Source: Trogon surrucura (Eukaryota > Chordata > Aves > Trogoniformes > Trogonidae). Taken from it: a stretch of DNA of 64,000 bases. Where the stretch lies: positions 11,702,689-11,766,688 of the forward strand of contig CM036658.1 in assembly GCA_020746105.1 (NCBI GenBank), in the 5' to 3' direction. Made by a program: the position numbers and the translations under genes. Positions 26,101 through 37,074 of the stretch are shown here, piece after piece. Below the pieces are notes generated by a model. That model was not told where the DNA came from. It saw only the letters and a list, made by a program, of their open reading frames with translations, and did not search any database. Position 1 is the first letter of the stretch. Each line of letters begins with the position of its first letter.

Positions 26101-29100
26101 TTTGTCCTCTGCAATGTTTTAGGCTGTGGATTGCGCATTAAACAGTACTTACAGTACTATGCATTGCCTGGTGGGAGAGGACATGTGTGGTTTAGCTAAT
26201 AATCCTGACTTCATTCTGTGTAGGAAAAGAGCTTGACTCATCACTACAAGCTGAACACAAGATGTTCAATAGATGGCCATATTTGTTTTATTAGTTACTG
26301 CCCCAGCAAACTTACTAGGAATGAAGGGTTTCTCATAGACTTCTACCAAAATTCGCAGTAGTCTGATGGAGTATTTTGTTAGATCCACGTAGCAATTGCT
26401 TATGAAAAATGAGATGGATAACAGATTTACCAACAGTTTATAATCTTAATCCCAGACGGACAAAGGCTAATTAAATGCTGATGCAAGACAAGATTCATCT
26501 TCAGCCAAGTATCCTTTTAAAACCAGAATAGGATGGAAGACTGCCAAACAAATCACACATATTTGGCACCCAAGAAAGAAGGAGGTCCTCCAGATCGACA
26601 ATGCAGTAAAACCATATTTCAATAGTTTCTTAAAGGAATAGGCTAGAGGACACAAGGATGATCCTGCTGTTTTGCTGTAATAGCTTGACAAACTACTAAA
26701 AAGCAGGATGACGAACAAAACTCTAATCAGTTCTTAGTTTCTGTTACATATCAAAGGTCACTCCATCCTTCATAGCCCAATTTAATACTAAAACCTGATT
26801 TCGGCCCAACATTTCTAATAAAAACGAAACCAAACTAAATCAAAACAAAAACCCAACAAACAAAAACCAGAGCCTGGAAAGAGGAACCGCAATCCAAGGC
26901 TTCTTACAGCCAGTATTGGACAACAGTCATGATCCTTCCTGTGCTTTCTTTCGGCAGTTTTCCCACTTCCTTAGCAGCAGCACTGAACAAGGTGGAAGAA
27001 AAATGCTCTGTATTCAGCTTGCCCTGGTTATTTTGATCTTCCAGGATCTGCAGAGATGGATCTGGTCCTGCATGTCTTACTTCTGGATGAAAGCTTTCAC
27101 CAATACCTGATTTTAGTGGAGATGAGCAGCAGCAGCAACCCATAGCAACTTCCCTGGTTTTGAGATGGCAGAAACCTCTTCCCCACTGTGTACATCTTAG
27201 TCTGGTATATACTTCAGGGTGTGTTGCTGTGCTGGATGGGCTTCATGCATTTGCTGTCTGTGCTTAGCACAAAAGGTAGATAAGACTATGAAGAATTTAT
27301 TTACTTTTTGACAGTGTAAATTTCAGATTAGGGTGGGGATGGACCTCACTGTCACCGAGGTAGAAGCCACTGCTGCTTTCAGCTGGGCTGACCCTGCAGT
27401 TTGCCATAAACCAACAATGATGGACTTCAAATAATCTCAGAGGACTTCAACACTTCAACACACCACCTGAGCCACTGGTGTATTTCTTGAATGTGTTCTC
27501 ATTTTAAAGTGCTTAACTGTGAAATCATCCAAGTGAGGTAACCTTTTCACTTACACAGAATTTAGGTGGAGGTAAGTCTGGGGTTTAGTGCTATTTCTTG
27601 CTAAGTCTTATTTTAAATACAATAAAGGACTAAAGCATATAGCCATGGATTCTCAAAAAAATCAAAATTTTTCAGATCTCTGGCTGAAGTAAGCTCAATG
27701 CTAAGAAAATAAGAATTTCTCTCCTTCTCAAGTGTGTGTAAATGAGTCATCATCATGAATCATTAACACTATGTAAGTGAAAACATTTCATTAGTGAAGA
27801 AAATTGACACCCATAAGAGCCTTTTTTTTTTTTTAAAGATTTATTTAGAGGCCTAAGAACAAGTTTATAGTGACCTTTCCAGAACTATATCTGTGTAAGC
27901 ACTTGCCAAGGTCTCTTCTGGAAAAACTGACTTAGGCAAGACAAAGCAGAATTGGCCCTGCAACATATGGAAGTGAGAGGTGTGCAGAACAATAATTTAA
28001 AAAAAATAATAAAAATCTTTCCATTTTAAAGTTATGAGCGAACCCCAGTAGACAGAAAGCTTTTTATTTCATGCAATTGCTCTTCTACTACACTTTGAAA
28101 AATCTAAGACATTTCTTAAGAAACACCATTTTGCAAAACTAAATACTGTAATTTATGTGTGTTTAACAAGTGATAAAAAGAACAGAGAGGTTATACAGAC
28201 GAATTAAACTGGAATTGTTTGAAAGGAAGTTCACAGTGCTTTTTAAGTATCATACTGATTTAAAAAGCATTCTTCCATCAGCTTCAAAGGAAAAACACCA
28301 TGACATCTGAGAAGTTCATTAGGTCTACACGAAGTACCAGACAACTTTGATAAAAGGCACTTGTTTAAGTTTAGGATACAGAACAAAACAACAGCCTAGA
28401 TTCTGTTTCCAGCAAAAATTATATATCATTTTATGTTCACACAAACAAGTAAACAGTGAAGGGAATGGAAGTGTGCTAGGAATATGACTGCTGGTAATGT
28501 CAGATAACACCACTTATTAAAGTTTGTTTTAAATTGTCCTGGAATTGAAATATTTTAGAAACATTGTCTAGAAAGCCTGCTGTTAATCTTTGAAAAACAC
28601 TATTCAAATATACTGGTATGTCAGATAAACAAAACTATGTTAACATTGCTACAGCTCCTTGAGGCAGATATGAATAGTAAGAAAGTTTGCAGAAAATCTG
28701 TGGAGATTTTTCTTCTCAAAGTATAAAATGCTTATTTCAATGCACCTAAAAACACAAGGTAAAGAGAGAATAATGATCCTTACTCTGCTAGCTCTTCTGT
28801 GCAGATAATTAAATCAGGTAATTGATATTAAATATCTTTGGTGCTTCTTTATCCTGTGAGTTCCTCAAATTCATATGATGTATCTCTCCAGAGAAGTAAA
28901 ATTATCTGCACTTCCCCGAGAAAGAAATGAGGGTGAGATACTTACAAACATGCAGCTGTGATGAGAATCAAACCTTAGTCTCCTGAGTTCCAGGCTAAAG
29001 CATTAATTGCTGCATAGCAATTAAAAGCAGTATCATGTACATGACAGATCTTCTATCTAACATCAACATAAGGTTAAAAAAAAAGGTCATCAGTGCTGTA

Positions 29101-29537
29101 ACAAAGTATTGCACTATATCAATATGCATACCAATATTCACTATGCTTGAAGGCTGAAGGCCTTCAGAGAAGGGTCAGCAAAGTATTAGGAACCTTACTT
29201 ATGATTCTACCAAAGAAGGTTTAAGAAATAAATACAGATAACAATTTTCAGCCAACTCAAAGAATCTTAATAAATCATATAAATTAAAGTTTTACCATTC
29301 TGATTTAATTGGAACATCTCCAACACATTTTCCCTGGTTAACATATTCTAAGTAATTATACATTGATATATTGCATTGCCAGCATATCTTTGCAGTTTGG
29401 TGTTTTAACAGTAGAAATACTTTCAGATGTCTTGCTTTGAATATCTTAATATTAGTTTCTGTTCAGTGATACTCTTGAAGACCACTACTCAATGAAGAAA
29501 GGCAGGGTTATATAAACATACTTCTCCACATTGAGTA
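23138..29537. other. long unique AT-rich stretch, no gene seen
   Basis: The 6.4 kb is AT-rich with no recognised exon, RNA gene or transposon. The frames at 25498-25938 (+) and 23943-24230 (-) lack any domain. The only local structure noted is a 21-bp tandem duplication with an adjoining palindrome near 24.3 kb. Confidence 0.55.
24303..24358. repeat. 21-bp tandem duplication plus 16-bp palindrome
   Basis: The unit aggttttctatattaaaatat occurs at 24303-24323 and again, identical, at 24324-24344 (quoted unit is 21 bp). Immediately after it, 24343-24358 is a perfect palindrome, ATAACATATATGTTAT. Both are probably products of slippage in AT-rich DNA. Confidence 0.85.
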
Positions 29538-29982
29538 ATCATAGAATCATAGAATCATAGAATGTTAGGGATTGGAAGGGACCTCGAAAGATCATCAAGT
29601 CCAATCCCCCTGCCAGAGCAGGAATGCCTAGACTATGCCCCACAGGAACGTGTCCAGGAAGGTCTTGAATGTCCAGAGAAGGAGACTCCACAGCCTCTCT
29701 GGGCAGCCTGTTCCAGGGCTCCGTCACCCTCACTGAGAAGAAGTTTCTTCTCGAGTTTAAGTGGAACCTCTTATGTTCCAGTTTCAGCCCATTACCCCTT
29801 GTCCTATCACTGGTTGTCACCGAGAAGAGCCTGGCTCCATCCTCACAACAGTCACCCTTGATATATTTGTAAACATTAATGAGGTCACCCCTCAGTCTCC
29901 TCTTCTCCAAACTAAAGAGCCCCAGCTCCCTCAGTCTTTTCTCATAAGGGAGATGCTCCACTCCCTTAATCATCCTAGTTGC
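29538..29982 (-). mobile_element. CR1 LINE 3'-end fragment with ORF2 C-terminus
   Basis: The plus strand begins with three reversed tail units (atcatagaat) and the 3' UTR block ggaagggacctcgaaagatc. The minus strand codes, at 29973-29539, the last part of ORF2, uninterrupted over about 100 residues: [20 protein letters not shown], then a DRTRGNG segment and [20 protein letters not shown]. Truncation is at about 29982, where similarity stops abruptly at ttgcgagcca. Confidence 0.94.
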
Positions 29983-30374
29983 GAGCCAGTCTGATCATCT
30001 TTGGCACAAGATTAATGTGTTTTCTTCACACCTTAGCAAAAGCAATGTGTAGTGACAATCTCAACTCAGACCAGACTGCATATTCCAATGATGTGGCTGT
30101 AGCAACTCTGGTTTTAAGCCAGGTCAGTTCCCCAGCCCAGCTTAATAGAAAACATGTTTCTGCCAGCACATGGGAAGAGCTAAAAAGCAGAAAGGACCTG
30201 TGGTGAAAAAAGGTGATCATGCAAATTTTAGCAGAGGTCTATTCCATTTTGTGTTATTCATAAAACAACAGCTGAAAAGCATCTATACTGGATGAGCTTC
30301 TTTGTACCCTGTTAGGCTTCATCTATGTGTGCAGGAATGCCAATGTGCCATGAACTGGGTTCTGGGTCAGGAGA

Positions 30375-30600
30375 ACCATAGCATGGTTTGGGTTGGAAGG
30401 GGCCTTAAAAGATGATTTAGTTCCAGCCCTCCCGCCACTGGACCAAGTTGCTGAAAGCCCCTTCCAACATGGCCTTGAACAGTTGCAGGGAGGCGGCTTC
30501 CAAAACTTCTCTGGGCCATCCATTCCAGTGTCTCACCACCCTTCCAGTAAATCATTTCTTCAGTATTAAATGTAAAGTTCTCACTTTTCAGTTCAGTTTG
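30375..30600 (-). mobile_element. CR1 LINE 3' fragment, diverged
   Basis: The plus strand shows the reversed 3' UTR (ggttggaaggggccttaaaa, then tccagccctcccgccac) and a block of reversed ORF2 end (gaggcggcttccaaaacttc, ctgggcc, ccattccagtgtctcacc). The tail octamers are decayed to gagaaccatagcatgg. The sequence variant differs from the other copies here, indicating an older subfamily. Confidence 0.85.
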
Positions 30601-31094
30601 AAAACCCAGTCTTTGATGAGTTCATCCGGAAGCAGTCGTAATGGGCCAGTTCTAGCCAAGGGCCTTGTGCTAAAAAACGGAGTGTGTTTGCAGCCATGGC
30701 TCTGTCAGTCGAGAAGACCAGAAAATAGGGAGACACACAACCCTGTGCTCAGGAACAGGAAAGAGCTCCCCTGCCAGAGAATCTCTTTCTCTCAGTCTGC
30801 CTTGATTCGCAACAGGAGCTGGCCACGAGCATCAATGAAAGTGCTATCAGTGGCTTTACTCAACATCTCTATAAACCTAGATGTGGAACAAGACTGAAGG
30901 AAAATCTCTTCAAAGTACCAGGACCCGCTGGCTGTGGGCAGAGGGGGCAGGGGTCGAGATCCCAATGTTGAGACACTGGGGATCTCCCCTGTGCACTCCC
31001 CTTTCAAGGAAAGGGATCTTGCTGCTTTCTGGGAGCTCAGTTGAGGCCGTGGCTGCCTCCTCTGCCTGAGGAGCTACTTGCGCTTGTAAACAGT
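30601..31094. other. unassigned spacer between two CR1 copies
   Basis: No clear gene. The first bases may still belong to the neighbouring CR1. Overlapping frames on both strands (30448-30897 +, 30792-31007 -) show no domain. Confidence 0.45.
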
Positions 31095-33400
31095 CCCTCA
31101 CCAGCTTTCCTGTAGCCCCCTTCAGGTACTGGAAGGCTGAGATAAGGTGTCCCTGGAGACTTCTCCAGGTTGACGAACCCCAGCTCTCTAAGTCTGTCTT
31201 TGTAGGAGAGGTGCTCCAGCCTTCTCATCATTCTTGTGACCCTCCTCTGGACCGACTCAGATCCATGTCCTTCTTGTGGTGAGGGCTCCACAGCTGGACG
31301 CAGTACTTCAGGTGAGGTCTCACCAGAGCACAGCAGAGGGGCAGAATCACCTCTCTAAACCTGCTGGTCCTGTTTCTCTTGATGCAGGTCAGGATGCAAC
31401 TGGTCTTCTGGGATGTGAGTGCGCATTGCTGCTTCATGTCTAGCTTTTTGCCCACCAACACCCTCAAGTCTCTCTCTGTGCAGATGTTCTCTCTCACATC
31501 ATCCCCCAGCGTGTACTGACAATGAGAATTGCCCCAACTCAGGTGCAAGACCTTACACTTGGCCTTGTTGGACTCCTTGAGGTTCACATTGGCCCACTTC
31601 TCCAGCTTGTCCACGTCCCTCCAGGGGACATCCTATCCTTCTGGTGTGTCGACCGCATTACTCAGCTTGGTGTCATCTGCAGACTTGCTGAGGGCACCCT
31701 CAATCCCACTGCCCAAATCACCGATGAAGATATTAAACAGCACTGGTCCCAGCACAGACCCCTGAGGGACAACACTTGTCACCTCTCTCCATCTGGATGT
31801 CGAGCCGTTGACCACCACCCTCTGGGTGTGACTATCCAACAATTTCTTATCCACCAAAGAGTCCACCCTTCAAATCCATATGTCTCCAAATTAGAGAGAA
31901 GGATGTTGCAGGAGATTGTGTCAAATGCCTTGCAGAAATCTGGATAGATGGTATCTGTAGCTCATCCATTGTGCACTGACGTAGTCACTCCATTGTAGAA
32001 AGCCACTAGGTTGGTCAGGTAGGACTTGTCCCTAGTGAAGCCACGCTGGCTGTCTTGAATCACCTCCCTGTCCTCCATGTGCCTTACCAGAGTCTCTAGG
32101 AGGATCTGTTCCATGATCTTTCCAGGCACAGAGGGAAGGCTGACAGGTTGCTACTTCCCAGAGTATTCTTTTCTATTCTTTTCAAAGATGGTTGCAATGT
32201 TTCCCTTCATCCAGTCTCTGGGGACTTCACCTGAGCACCGTGACTTCTCAGATATCATGGAGAGCGACTTGGCAACTACAACAGCCAATTCCCTTAGGAC
32301 TCTAGGGTGCATCTTATCAGGTACCACAGACTTGTGTACATTCAGGTTTCTCAGGTGGTCACAAACCTTGTGTTTCCTTTCAGTGGGAGGGACTTTGTCC
32401 CCTTGGTCCCCATCTTCTGGCCCTTGAACTTGGGAGATGTGAGGAGAGAGGTTGCCAGTGAAGACTGAGGCAAAAATGTTCTTAAGAACATCAGACTTCT
32501 TCTTGTCTGTTGTTACTGACTCGCCATTCTTGCCCATCTGGGACACACACACCCCCTTTCATTAACCTTCATTTTCTTGTTGACAAGTCTTGTTAATCTA
32601 TGCATCTCTTGCCATGTTCAGCTGCAGCCGTGCCTTGGCCTTCTTGACTCCATCCCTACACATCTGGGCAGCATCTCTATGCTCTACCCAGGATACCTGT
32701 CCCTGTTTGAACTGCCTGTGCAGGTCCCTCTTGGCTTTTAATTTGACCAGCAGGTCTCAATTCAGCCATGCTAGTCTCTTACGTTCCTTGATGATTTCTT
32801 ACGGGTGGGGATCAAGAGCTCTTATGCTCTATGGAAAGTGCTCTTAAAGATCTGCCAGCTCTGTTCTTCTCTGTTGTCCCTGATGATGGTTTCCCAGAGG
32901 ATCCTGTTGACTAACTCCTTGAAGAGCTGGATCCTGACTATGCTCCTAGTCTCACTCTGGGACTGTGAACTCCATTAGCGTGTGATTACTCCAGCCCAGG
33001 CTGCCTCCAGTCTTGACATCCTTGATGAGCTCACTTGCATTGGTGACCATCAGGTCCAGCACTACATGCTCTCAGGTACGCTGTCTCTTTCCCAGCTTAT
33101 GAAGTTACCTTCATGGCAGTCCAGAAGTCTCCTGGAGTGCCTACAGCTCACTGCATTACTCTTCCAGCAGATGTCGGGGTGGTTGAAAGCCCCCAGCAGG
33201 ACAAGAACCCACGAGTGCGATTCCTCCTGTAGCTGGAGTAAGAAGGTTTCATCAGTCGGTTCCCCTTGATTGGATGGCCTGTGGTACACATCAACCACAA
33301 GGTTCCCCTTGTTGTCTCGGTAACTAATTCCTACCCATAAGCTTTTGACTTGCTCTTGGCTATTCTTTACAGACATCTTTCCACACTTCATCTGCTTCTT
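31095..33400 (-). mobile_element. CR1 LINE, about 2.3 kb, endonuclease plus RT, no 3' tail
   Basis: This is a large minus-strand CR1 that reaches into the endonuclease (33391-33062) and runs through the RT to the ORF2 C-terminal region (about 31290-31100). Unusually, the 3' UTR and octamer tail are missing at the 31095 side. Either the element was later cut by a deletion, or a rearrangement removed its end. The 5' end near 33400 lies inside the endonuclease. Many stops and shifts indicate an old copy. Confidence 0.92.
31228..33391 (-). pseudogene. CR1 ORF2 remnant (endonuclease and RT)
   Basis: In transcription order, 33391-33062 is the C-terminal half of the APE-like endonuclease. The usual GDFN block has become GAFNHPDICW, losing the catalytic Asp. 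32552-32151 is the RT N-terminal region (LKNIFASVF, PDKMHPRVLREL, VPRDWMKGNIATIF). 31866-31633 is the palm with [13 protein letters not shown] and a damaged FADD motif that reads SADDTKL. 31614-31228 is the thumb (LVRPHLKYCVQLWSPHH). Frames change between segments. This is a dead copy, older than the one at 19.6-21.1 kb. Confidence 0.88.
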
Positions 33401-34074
33401 AACTGCTAGGGAGCAGAGAAAGCTTTTGCAAAACTGTAACCTTGTGCATCAGGGCACACTATGAGTGTGTATTGACAGTTCCTGTTGTTCAAACCACTGT
33501 TTGACAGTATTTCAGGAATGCTTGCTGTGCAACAGCTTGACTAGAGTTTGATCAGCTTTGTTAACACAGCAGAAGGGACAATGAGCAAGAGCTGTGCTTC
33601 CAGAGGTTGGACTAAGGGGCAATTCGGAAGACAACTTACTTGCAAGTCAGAATACGAACCACTGTGTTCGGCTTTTACAGCACATAGCACAGCTGACTCC
33701 ATTCGAATCAGTTTCCTAAAACGGTGAAATGATTTTACAGCATTGAAGGACTTTGAACAGCAGTCAGTTTTACTGCAGACAAAGGGATGTAGCTAAAGTA
33801 ATTTAAAATAGCTCCCATTTATAATCTTATATAAACACATTGTGTGAATTACTCACTGTCAAGATGACACTTCAGTAGAGGCAACGAAAGCTTAATCCCG
33901 TGGTTTAGAAGTCCAGCTGCAAAACATCATTGGATTATCTGAGGCAATGTTGCAGAGCTTTAGAAACTGCTATCACCAGTTTTAGCTACAAAAACAGCCA
34001 GGGATCTGATTAGATGCACTAGTTTATCTCTAAACTTCAATGTTGGCAAATTAGGACCTATCAGCTCAGCACAC
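33401..34074. other. unique non-coding sequence
   Basis: No recognised gene or repeat lies between two CR1 copies. The base composition is unremarkable. Confidence 0.5.
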
Positions 34075-34445
34075 TATAGCCTGTTCCAAATCCTTACAAT
34101 GTTTCCCATGAAGAAATTTCTCCTGGTATCCAATCTAAACCCCTGCTGGTGCAACTTTCCTCTTGTCCTGTCACTTGCTACTTGGGAGAAGAGACTAACA
34201 CCCACCTTGCTACAACCTCCTTTCGGGCAATTGCAGAGAGCAATAAGGTCTCCCCTCAGCTTCCTTTTCTCCAGGCTTATACAACCCAGTTCCCTCAGCT
34301 ATCTCTCAGAAGACTGGTTCTCTAAAGCCTTCACCAGCTTCTTTGCCCTTCTCTGGGCCCACCCCAGCACCTCAATGTCTTTCTTACACAGAGGGGCACA
34401 AAACTGAACACGGTACTCAAGCTGTGGCCTCACCACTACTGAGTA

Positions 34446-34450
34446 CAGGG
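34446..34450. repeat. target site duplication CAGGG (left)
   Basis: The 5-bp CAGGG directly before the LTR is repeated at 35111-35115 directly after it. A 5- or 6-bp duplication is the usual footprint of alpha-, beta- or gamma-like retroviral integrases. Its perfect preservation argues for a recent insertion. Confidence 0.88.
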
Positions 34451-34742
34451 TGTGAGGGACTGCTAAATGAATGTCTCAAACAGCTTGGAACCTAAATGGG
34501 TCACAGCTGCCTACCTAGCACCTCTCATGTTGGTGCAGCAGTGACTCAGCATTTTGCTGAGTCCACTGCCCCATCCCTGCACTGATGGAGATGTGGGGGC
34601 AGGTAGGGCTTGGAGCTGTGGCTGAAAGAAGCCAGGAGAGGGAGGAGTGACCCCCACTCAGAAGACCCCATCATCCACTAGACCGCCTCCCGATAACTTC
34701 CCACAAGCAGATAAACAATGTGATGTGGTGGAAACTTGACTG

Positions 34743-34750
34743 TATAAAAG
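34743..34750 (+). promoter_or_regulatory. TATA box of the solo LTR
   Basis: The sequence tataaaag follows ttgactg and precedes gtgagaacc. It lies about 290 bp into the LTR, the normal U3/R arrangement, and could still direct transcription into 35 kb. Confidence 0.7.
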
Positions 34751-35012
34751 GTGAGAACCATGGGCGGTTAGGTGCACTTTTTGCCTGCCACAAGGTGATT
34801 GCTGCATGTGCCATGGTCCTCATTGTGGTGGGATCCAAGAGTGGTGATCTTTCCTTTTTCTATAGCTTTCTTTCTCTCTCTTTCAAGTTTTAACAAAAGG
34901 CTATCTTATCTTTGGCAAGGCCAGTTCTTTCGCTCGCTAACAACTCTTTATTCTGAGGCTTTACACTAAGTGGATGATCGAAACATCATTGTTAGTTCTT
35001 TGTTGATTGATA

Positions 35013-35018
35013 AATAAA
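35013..35018 (+). promoter_or_regulatory. polyadenylation signal of the solo LTR
   Basis: AATAAA lies about 95 bp before the LTR end and about 265 bp after the TATA box, consistent with the R/U5 boundary. Confidence 0.65.
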
Positions 35019-35110
35019 ACTGGTGTTAGGATCCTTGGTGTGATCCACATTAATCCTGGCCTGGGAATTGATGAACCTGAGTCATTTTCCTGCAAGCTCG
35101 AGACCTGACA

Positions 35111-35115
35111 CAGGG
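35111..35115. repeat. target site duplication CAGGG (right)
   Basis: This is the right-hand copy of the 5-bp duplication, identical to 34446-34450. Confidence 0.88.
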
Positions 35116-35309
35116 TCAAAGTCACTTCCCTGCTCCTGCTAGACACATCATTTGATCCAGGCCAGGATGATTTTGGCCTCCTTGGCCACCTGGGCAAAAT
35201 GTCGGCTCATGCTCAGCCAACTGTCCACCAGCACCCCCAGATCTCTCTCTGCCTGGTAGCTCTCCAGCCACTCCTCCCCCACTAACCTCATACAGCTAGC
35301 CTCAGCCCA

Positions 35310-35803
35310 TCAATTCAGACTGTCCAGATATATCTGCAGAGCCTTCCTAACCTCCAGGACATCAACATTCCCACACAACCTGGTGTTTTCTGCCAACTTC
35401 CCGAGGGTACATGTGATCCTCTTGTACAGATCATCAATAAAGTTACTAAACAGAACTGGCCCCAGTACTAAGCCCTGGGGAATACTTGTGCTTGTGACTG
35501 GCCACCACCTGGATTTAACTCCATTCACCAACCGTCTTTGGGCTTGACCATCCAGCCAGTTTTTCACCCAGGGAAGTGTACACTGGTACAAGCCATGAGC
35601 AGCCATTTTTTTCTGGGACAATTCTGTGGGAAAGTGTCAAAGGCTTTACTGAATTCCAGGAAGACAACATTCACTGCCTTGCCCTCATCCACTAGGTGAG
35701 TCACCTTGTCACAAAAGAAGATCAAGTTAGTCAAGTAGGACCTGCCTTTCATAAGCCCATGTCGGCTGGGGCTGATCACCTGGTTGTCCTGTGCATGCCA
35801 CAT
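35310..35803 (-). pseudogene. CR1 RT remnant with destroyed catalytic motif
   Basis: Minus-strand frames 35803-35564 (HGLMKGRSYLTNLIFF; FLEFSKAFDTFP) and 35621-35310 ([20 protein letters not shown]) are consecutive RT palm segments in two frames. The catalytic FADD is replaced by LAENTRL, so both Asp residues are gone. This copy is clearly older than the one with FADDTKL at 20.4 kb. Confidence 0.85.
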
Positions 35804-35836
35804 GGGGGCGTGGAGGTCTAGTTTTTCTTGCTGTGT

Positions 35837-36094
35837 ATGAAGACCTCAACTCAGCTGAGCAGCGTTGCCGAGCTCACAGCAACCAAGATGAACACGGGGG
35901 TGATAGTCAGTCACGTTATGGTTGCATTGGCCTCGGTGGCTTCGGTTGCCCTCACTGTCTTTGTATGTGTGCTTTGGCGATGCGCTGATGAGTTTCATGA
36001 TTGTTGTAATAGATGTTGTGTGTGTTGTAATTGTTTTGATAGGCAACAACCCCCTTCTCTTCCTAATTCCCCGATGCAAGAAACACGTTTGTAA
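35837..36094 (+). CDS. hypothetical single-pass membrane, cysteine-rich ORF (85 aa)
   Basis: Not recognised as a named protein. From ATG 35837 (or the better-placed ATG 35888, with A at -3), the frame runs to TAA 36094. A polar start is followed by a hydrophobic stretch of about 24 residues (VIVSHVMVALASVASVALTV, then FVCVLW), then a juxtamembrane cluster with nine Cys in about 20 residues (ADEFHDCCNRCCVCCNCFDR) and a short Pro-rich end. A membrane anchor with a Cys-rich, potentially palmitoylated tail is common at the C-terminus of viral envelope proteins and in small host membrane proteins. A stop at 35819-35821 lies just upstream in frame, so a longer parent ORF is broken or was lost at the CR1 junction. 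Expression is unknown. Confidence 0.3.
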   Translation: MKTSTQLSSVAELTATKMNTGVIVSHVMVALASVASVALTVFVCVLWRCADEFHDCCNRCCVCCNCFDRQQPPSLPNSPMQETRL

Positions 36095-36249
36095 CCTTGA
36101 TTGGGAATATGTTTTAGTTTTGTTAATTTTGTCTAACTCAAAAATGTTATAGTTAAATTGTTGATGTTTTTAATGTAAAACATGGAAATAGTATGATTAT
36201 TGTTATGTTCATAATTTTAATTGTGAAATTCGGGCGGGAAGAATGGAAG

Positions 36250-36616
36250 TGTGTCCCTGGAACTGAATGCGGCAAAGGACACCTGCGAGAGCGCCACGTG
36301 GTTTCACGAGGAAAGGACTGTTTGCGTCGTAGAAGATGAATGACACCGAAGGACTGTATTAAAGAAGATGGAGGACATAATCTTGGAGCTCAGGACAAGA
36401 GGAGTGCAAAAACGCAAAGACTGTTACTTTAAGTGTTTTGAAGGTTGTTAAAGAAGATGTTAAATATATACATTAAGTAGTTAAGCAGTATTGATAAATA
36501 GTTTGTTAATTAGCATAGCTACTGTGCAATGCACAATTCTTCTCTCTAGTCTCCCTCTTACCATTCTCTCTTTCTCTCTCCCCTCCCCCCACTCTCTCTC
36601 TCTCCCTCCCCTCCAC
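36250..36616 (+). mobile_element. candidate LTR after a polypurine run
   Basis: The segment starts TGTGTCCC right after an 18-bp purine run and ends TCCACA, giving TG...CA termini. It carries ATTAAA at 36358-36363 and a CT-rich end. No TATA box, no matching second LTR and no flanking duplication were seen, so this is only a possibility. Confidence 0.25.
36545..36614. repeat. CT-rich low-complexity tract
   Basis: An irregular pyrimidine run (ctctctctctccctccc type) forms the end of the unassigned block. Confidence 0.8.
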
Positions 36617-36654
36617 AAACTGAAGACTTCAGAAACCGGTTATAATCAACCAAA

Positions 36655-37074
36655 TAGATCTTACGAGGAGCGATTGAGGGAGCTGGGACTGTTCAGTTTA
36701 ATGAAGACGAGGCTGAGGGGGGTCCTCATCATGCTTTACAATTACTTGAAAGGACATTGTAGAGAGGTTGGTGCTGGTCTCTTCTCACAGGTCATTAGGG
36801 ACAGAACCAGGGGGATTGGTTTCGAGTTGCAACAGGGCAAGTTTAGACTGGACATTCGGAAGAAATTCTTCGTGGAAAGAGTGGTCAGACACTGGAACAG
36901 ACTGCCTAGGGAGGTGGTTGAGTCGCCATCCCTGGATGTGTTTAAGTGTCGCTTAGATGTGGTGTTGGGTGATATGGTTTAGGGATGAACTTGTAGTGTA
37001 GGGTTAATGGTTGGACTCGATGATCCCAGGGCCTTTTCCAGCATGAACTGTTCTATGATTCTATGATTCTATGA
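36655..37074 (+). mobile_element. CR1 LINE 3' end, young-looking subfamily
   Basis: It reads ORF2 C-terminus in one uninterrupted frame (36655-36982; [40 protein letters not shown], then [17 protein letters not shown] and stop). The 3' UTR follows and ends in three ttctatga units at 37074. No stop or shift occurs in about 105 codons. The 5' boundary near 36655 is approximate. It shares subfamily-specific bases with 22952-23137 and 61203-61412. Confidence 0.93.

Larger units (their letters stand above)
34451..35110 (+). mobile_element. solo LTR of an endogenous retrovirus (660 bp)
   Basis: The element begins TGTGAGGGAC and ends AGACCTGACA, so it has TG...CA termini, and is flanked by identical CAGGG. 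Inside it, a TATA box (tataaaag, 34743-34750) and an AATAAA signal (35013-35018) sit in the right order for the plus strand: U3 about 320 bp, then R and U5. No gag, pol or env flanks it, so the provirus collapsed by LTR-LTR recombination. The LTR interrupts the CR1 at 34075-35803 and is therefore younger than that copy. The family name was not determined. Confidence 0.92.
34075..35803 (-). mobile_element. CR1 LINE split by a solo LTR
   Basis: A minus-strand CR1 of a different, older subfamily occupies 34075-34450 and 35116-35803. The plus strand reads reversed ORF2 C-terminus up to gagtacaggg at 34450 and resumes at tcaaagtcacttccctgctc after the LTR. The join gagtacaggg/tcaaagtcac restores an uninterrupted CR1 reading, showing that the LTR landed in an already fixed CR1. 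It lacks its 3' UTR at 34075 and stops at about 35803 within the RT. Confidence 0.9.
35804..36654 (+). other. unassigned block, possibly the 3' end of a retrovirus-like element
   Basis: The block lies between a minus-strand CR1 (ending 35803) and a plus-strand CR1 tail (from about 36655) and belongs to neither. In order it contains a membrane-anchor/Cys-rich ORF (35837-36094), about 140 bp of AT-rich sequence, a purine run gggcgggaagaatggaag (36232-36249), then tgtgtccctgg... ending at ...cctccaca (36616). ORF end, polypurine tract, then a TG...CA segment is the order expected for env, PPT and 3' LTR. The absence of TATA and a clean target duplication leaves this open. It could instead be a captured transcript fragment. 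Confidence 0.35.
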
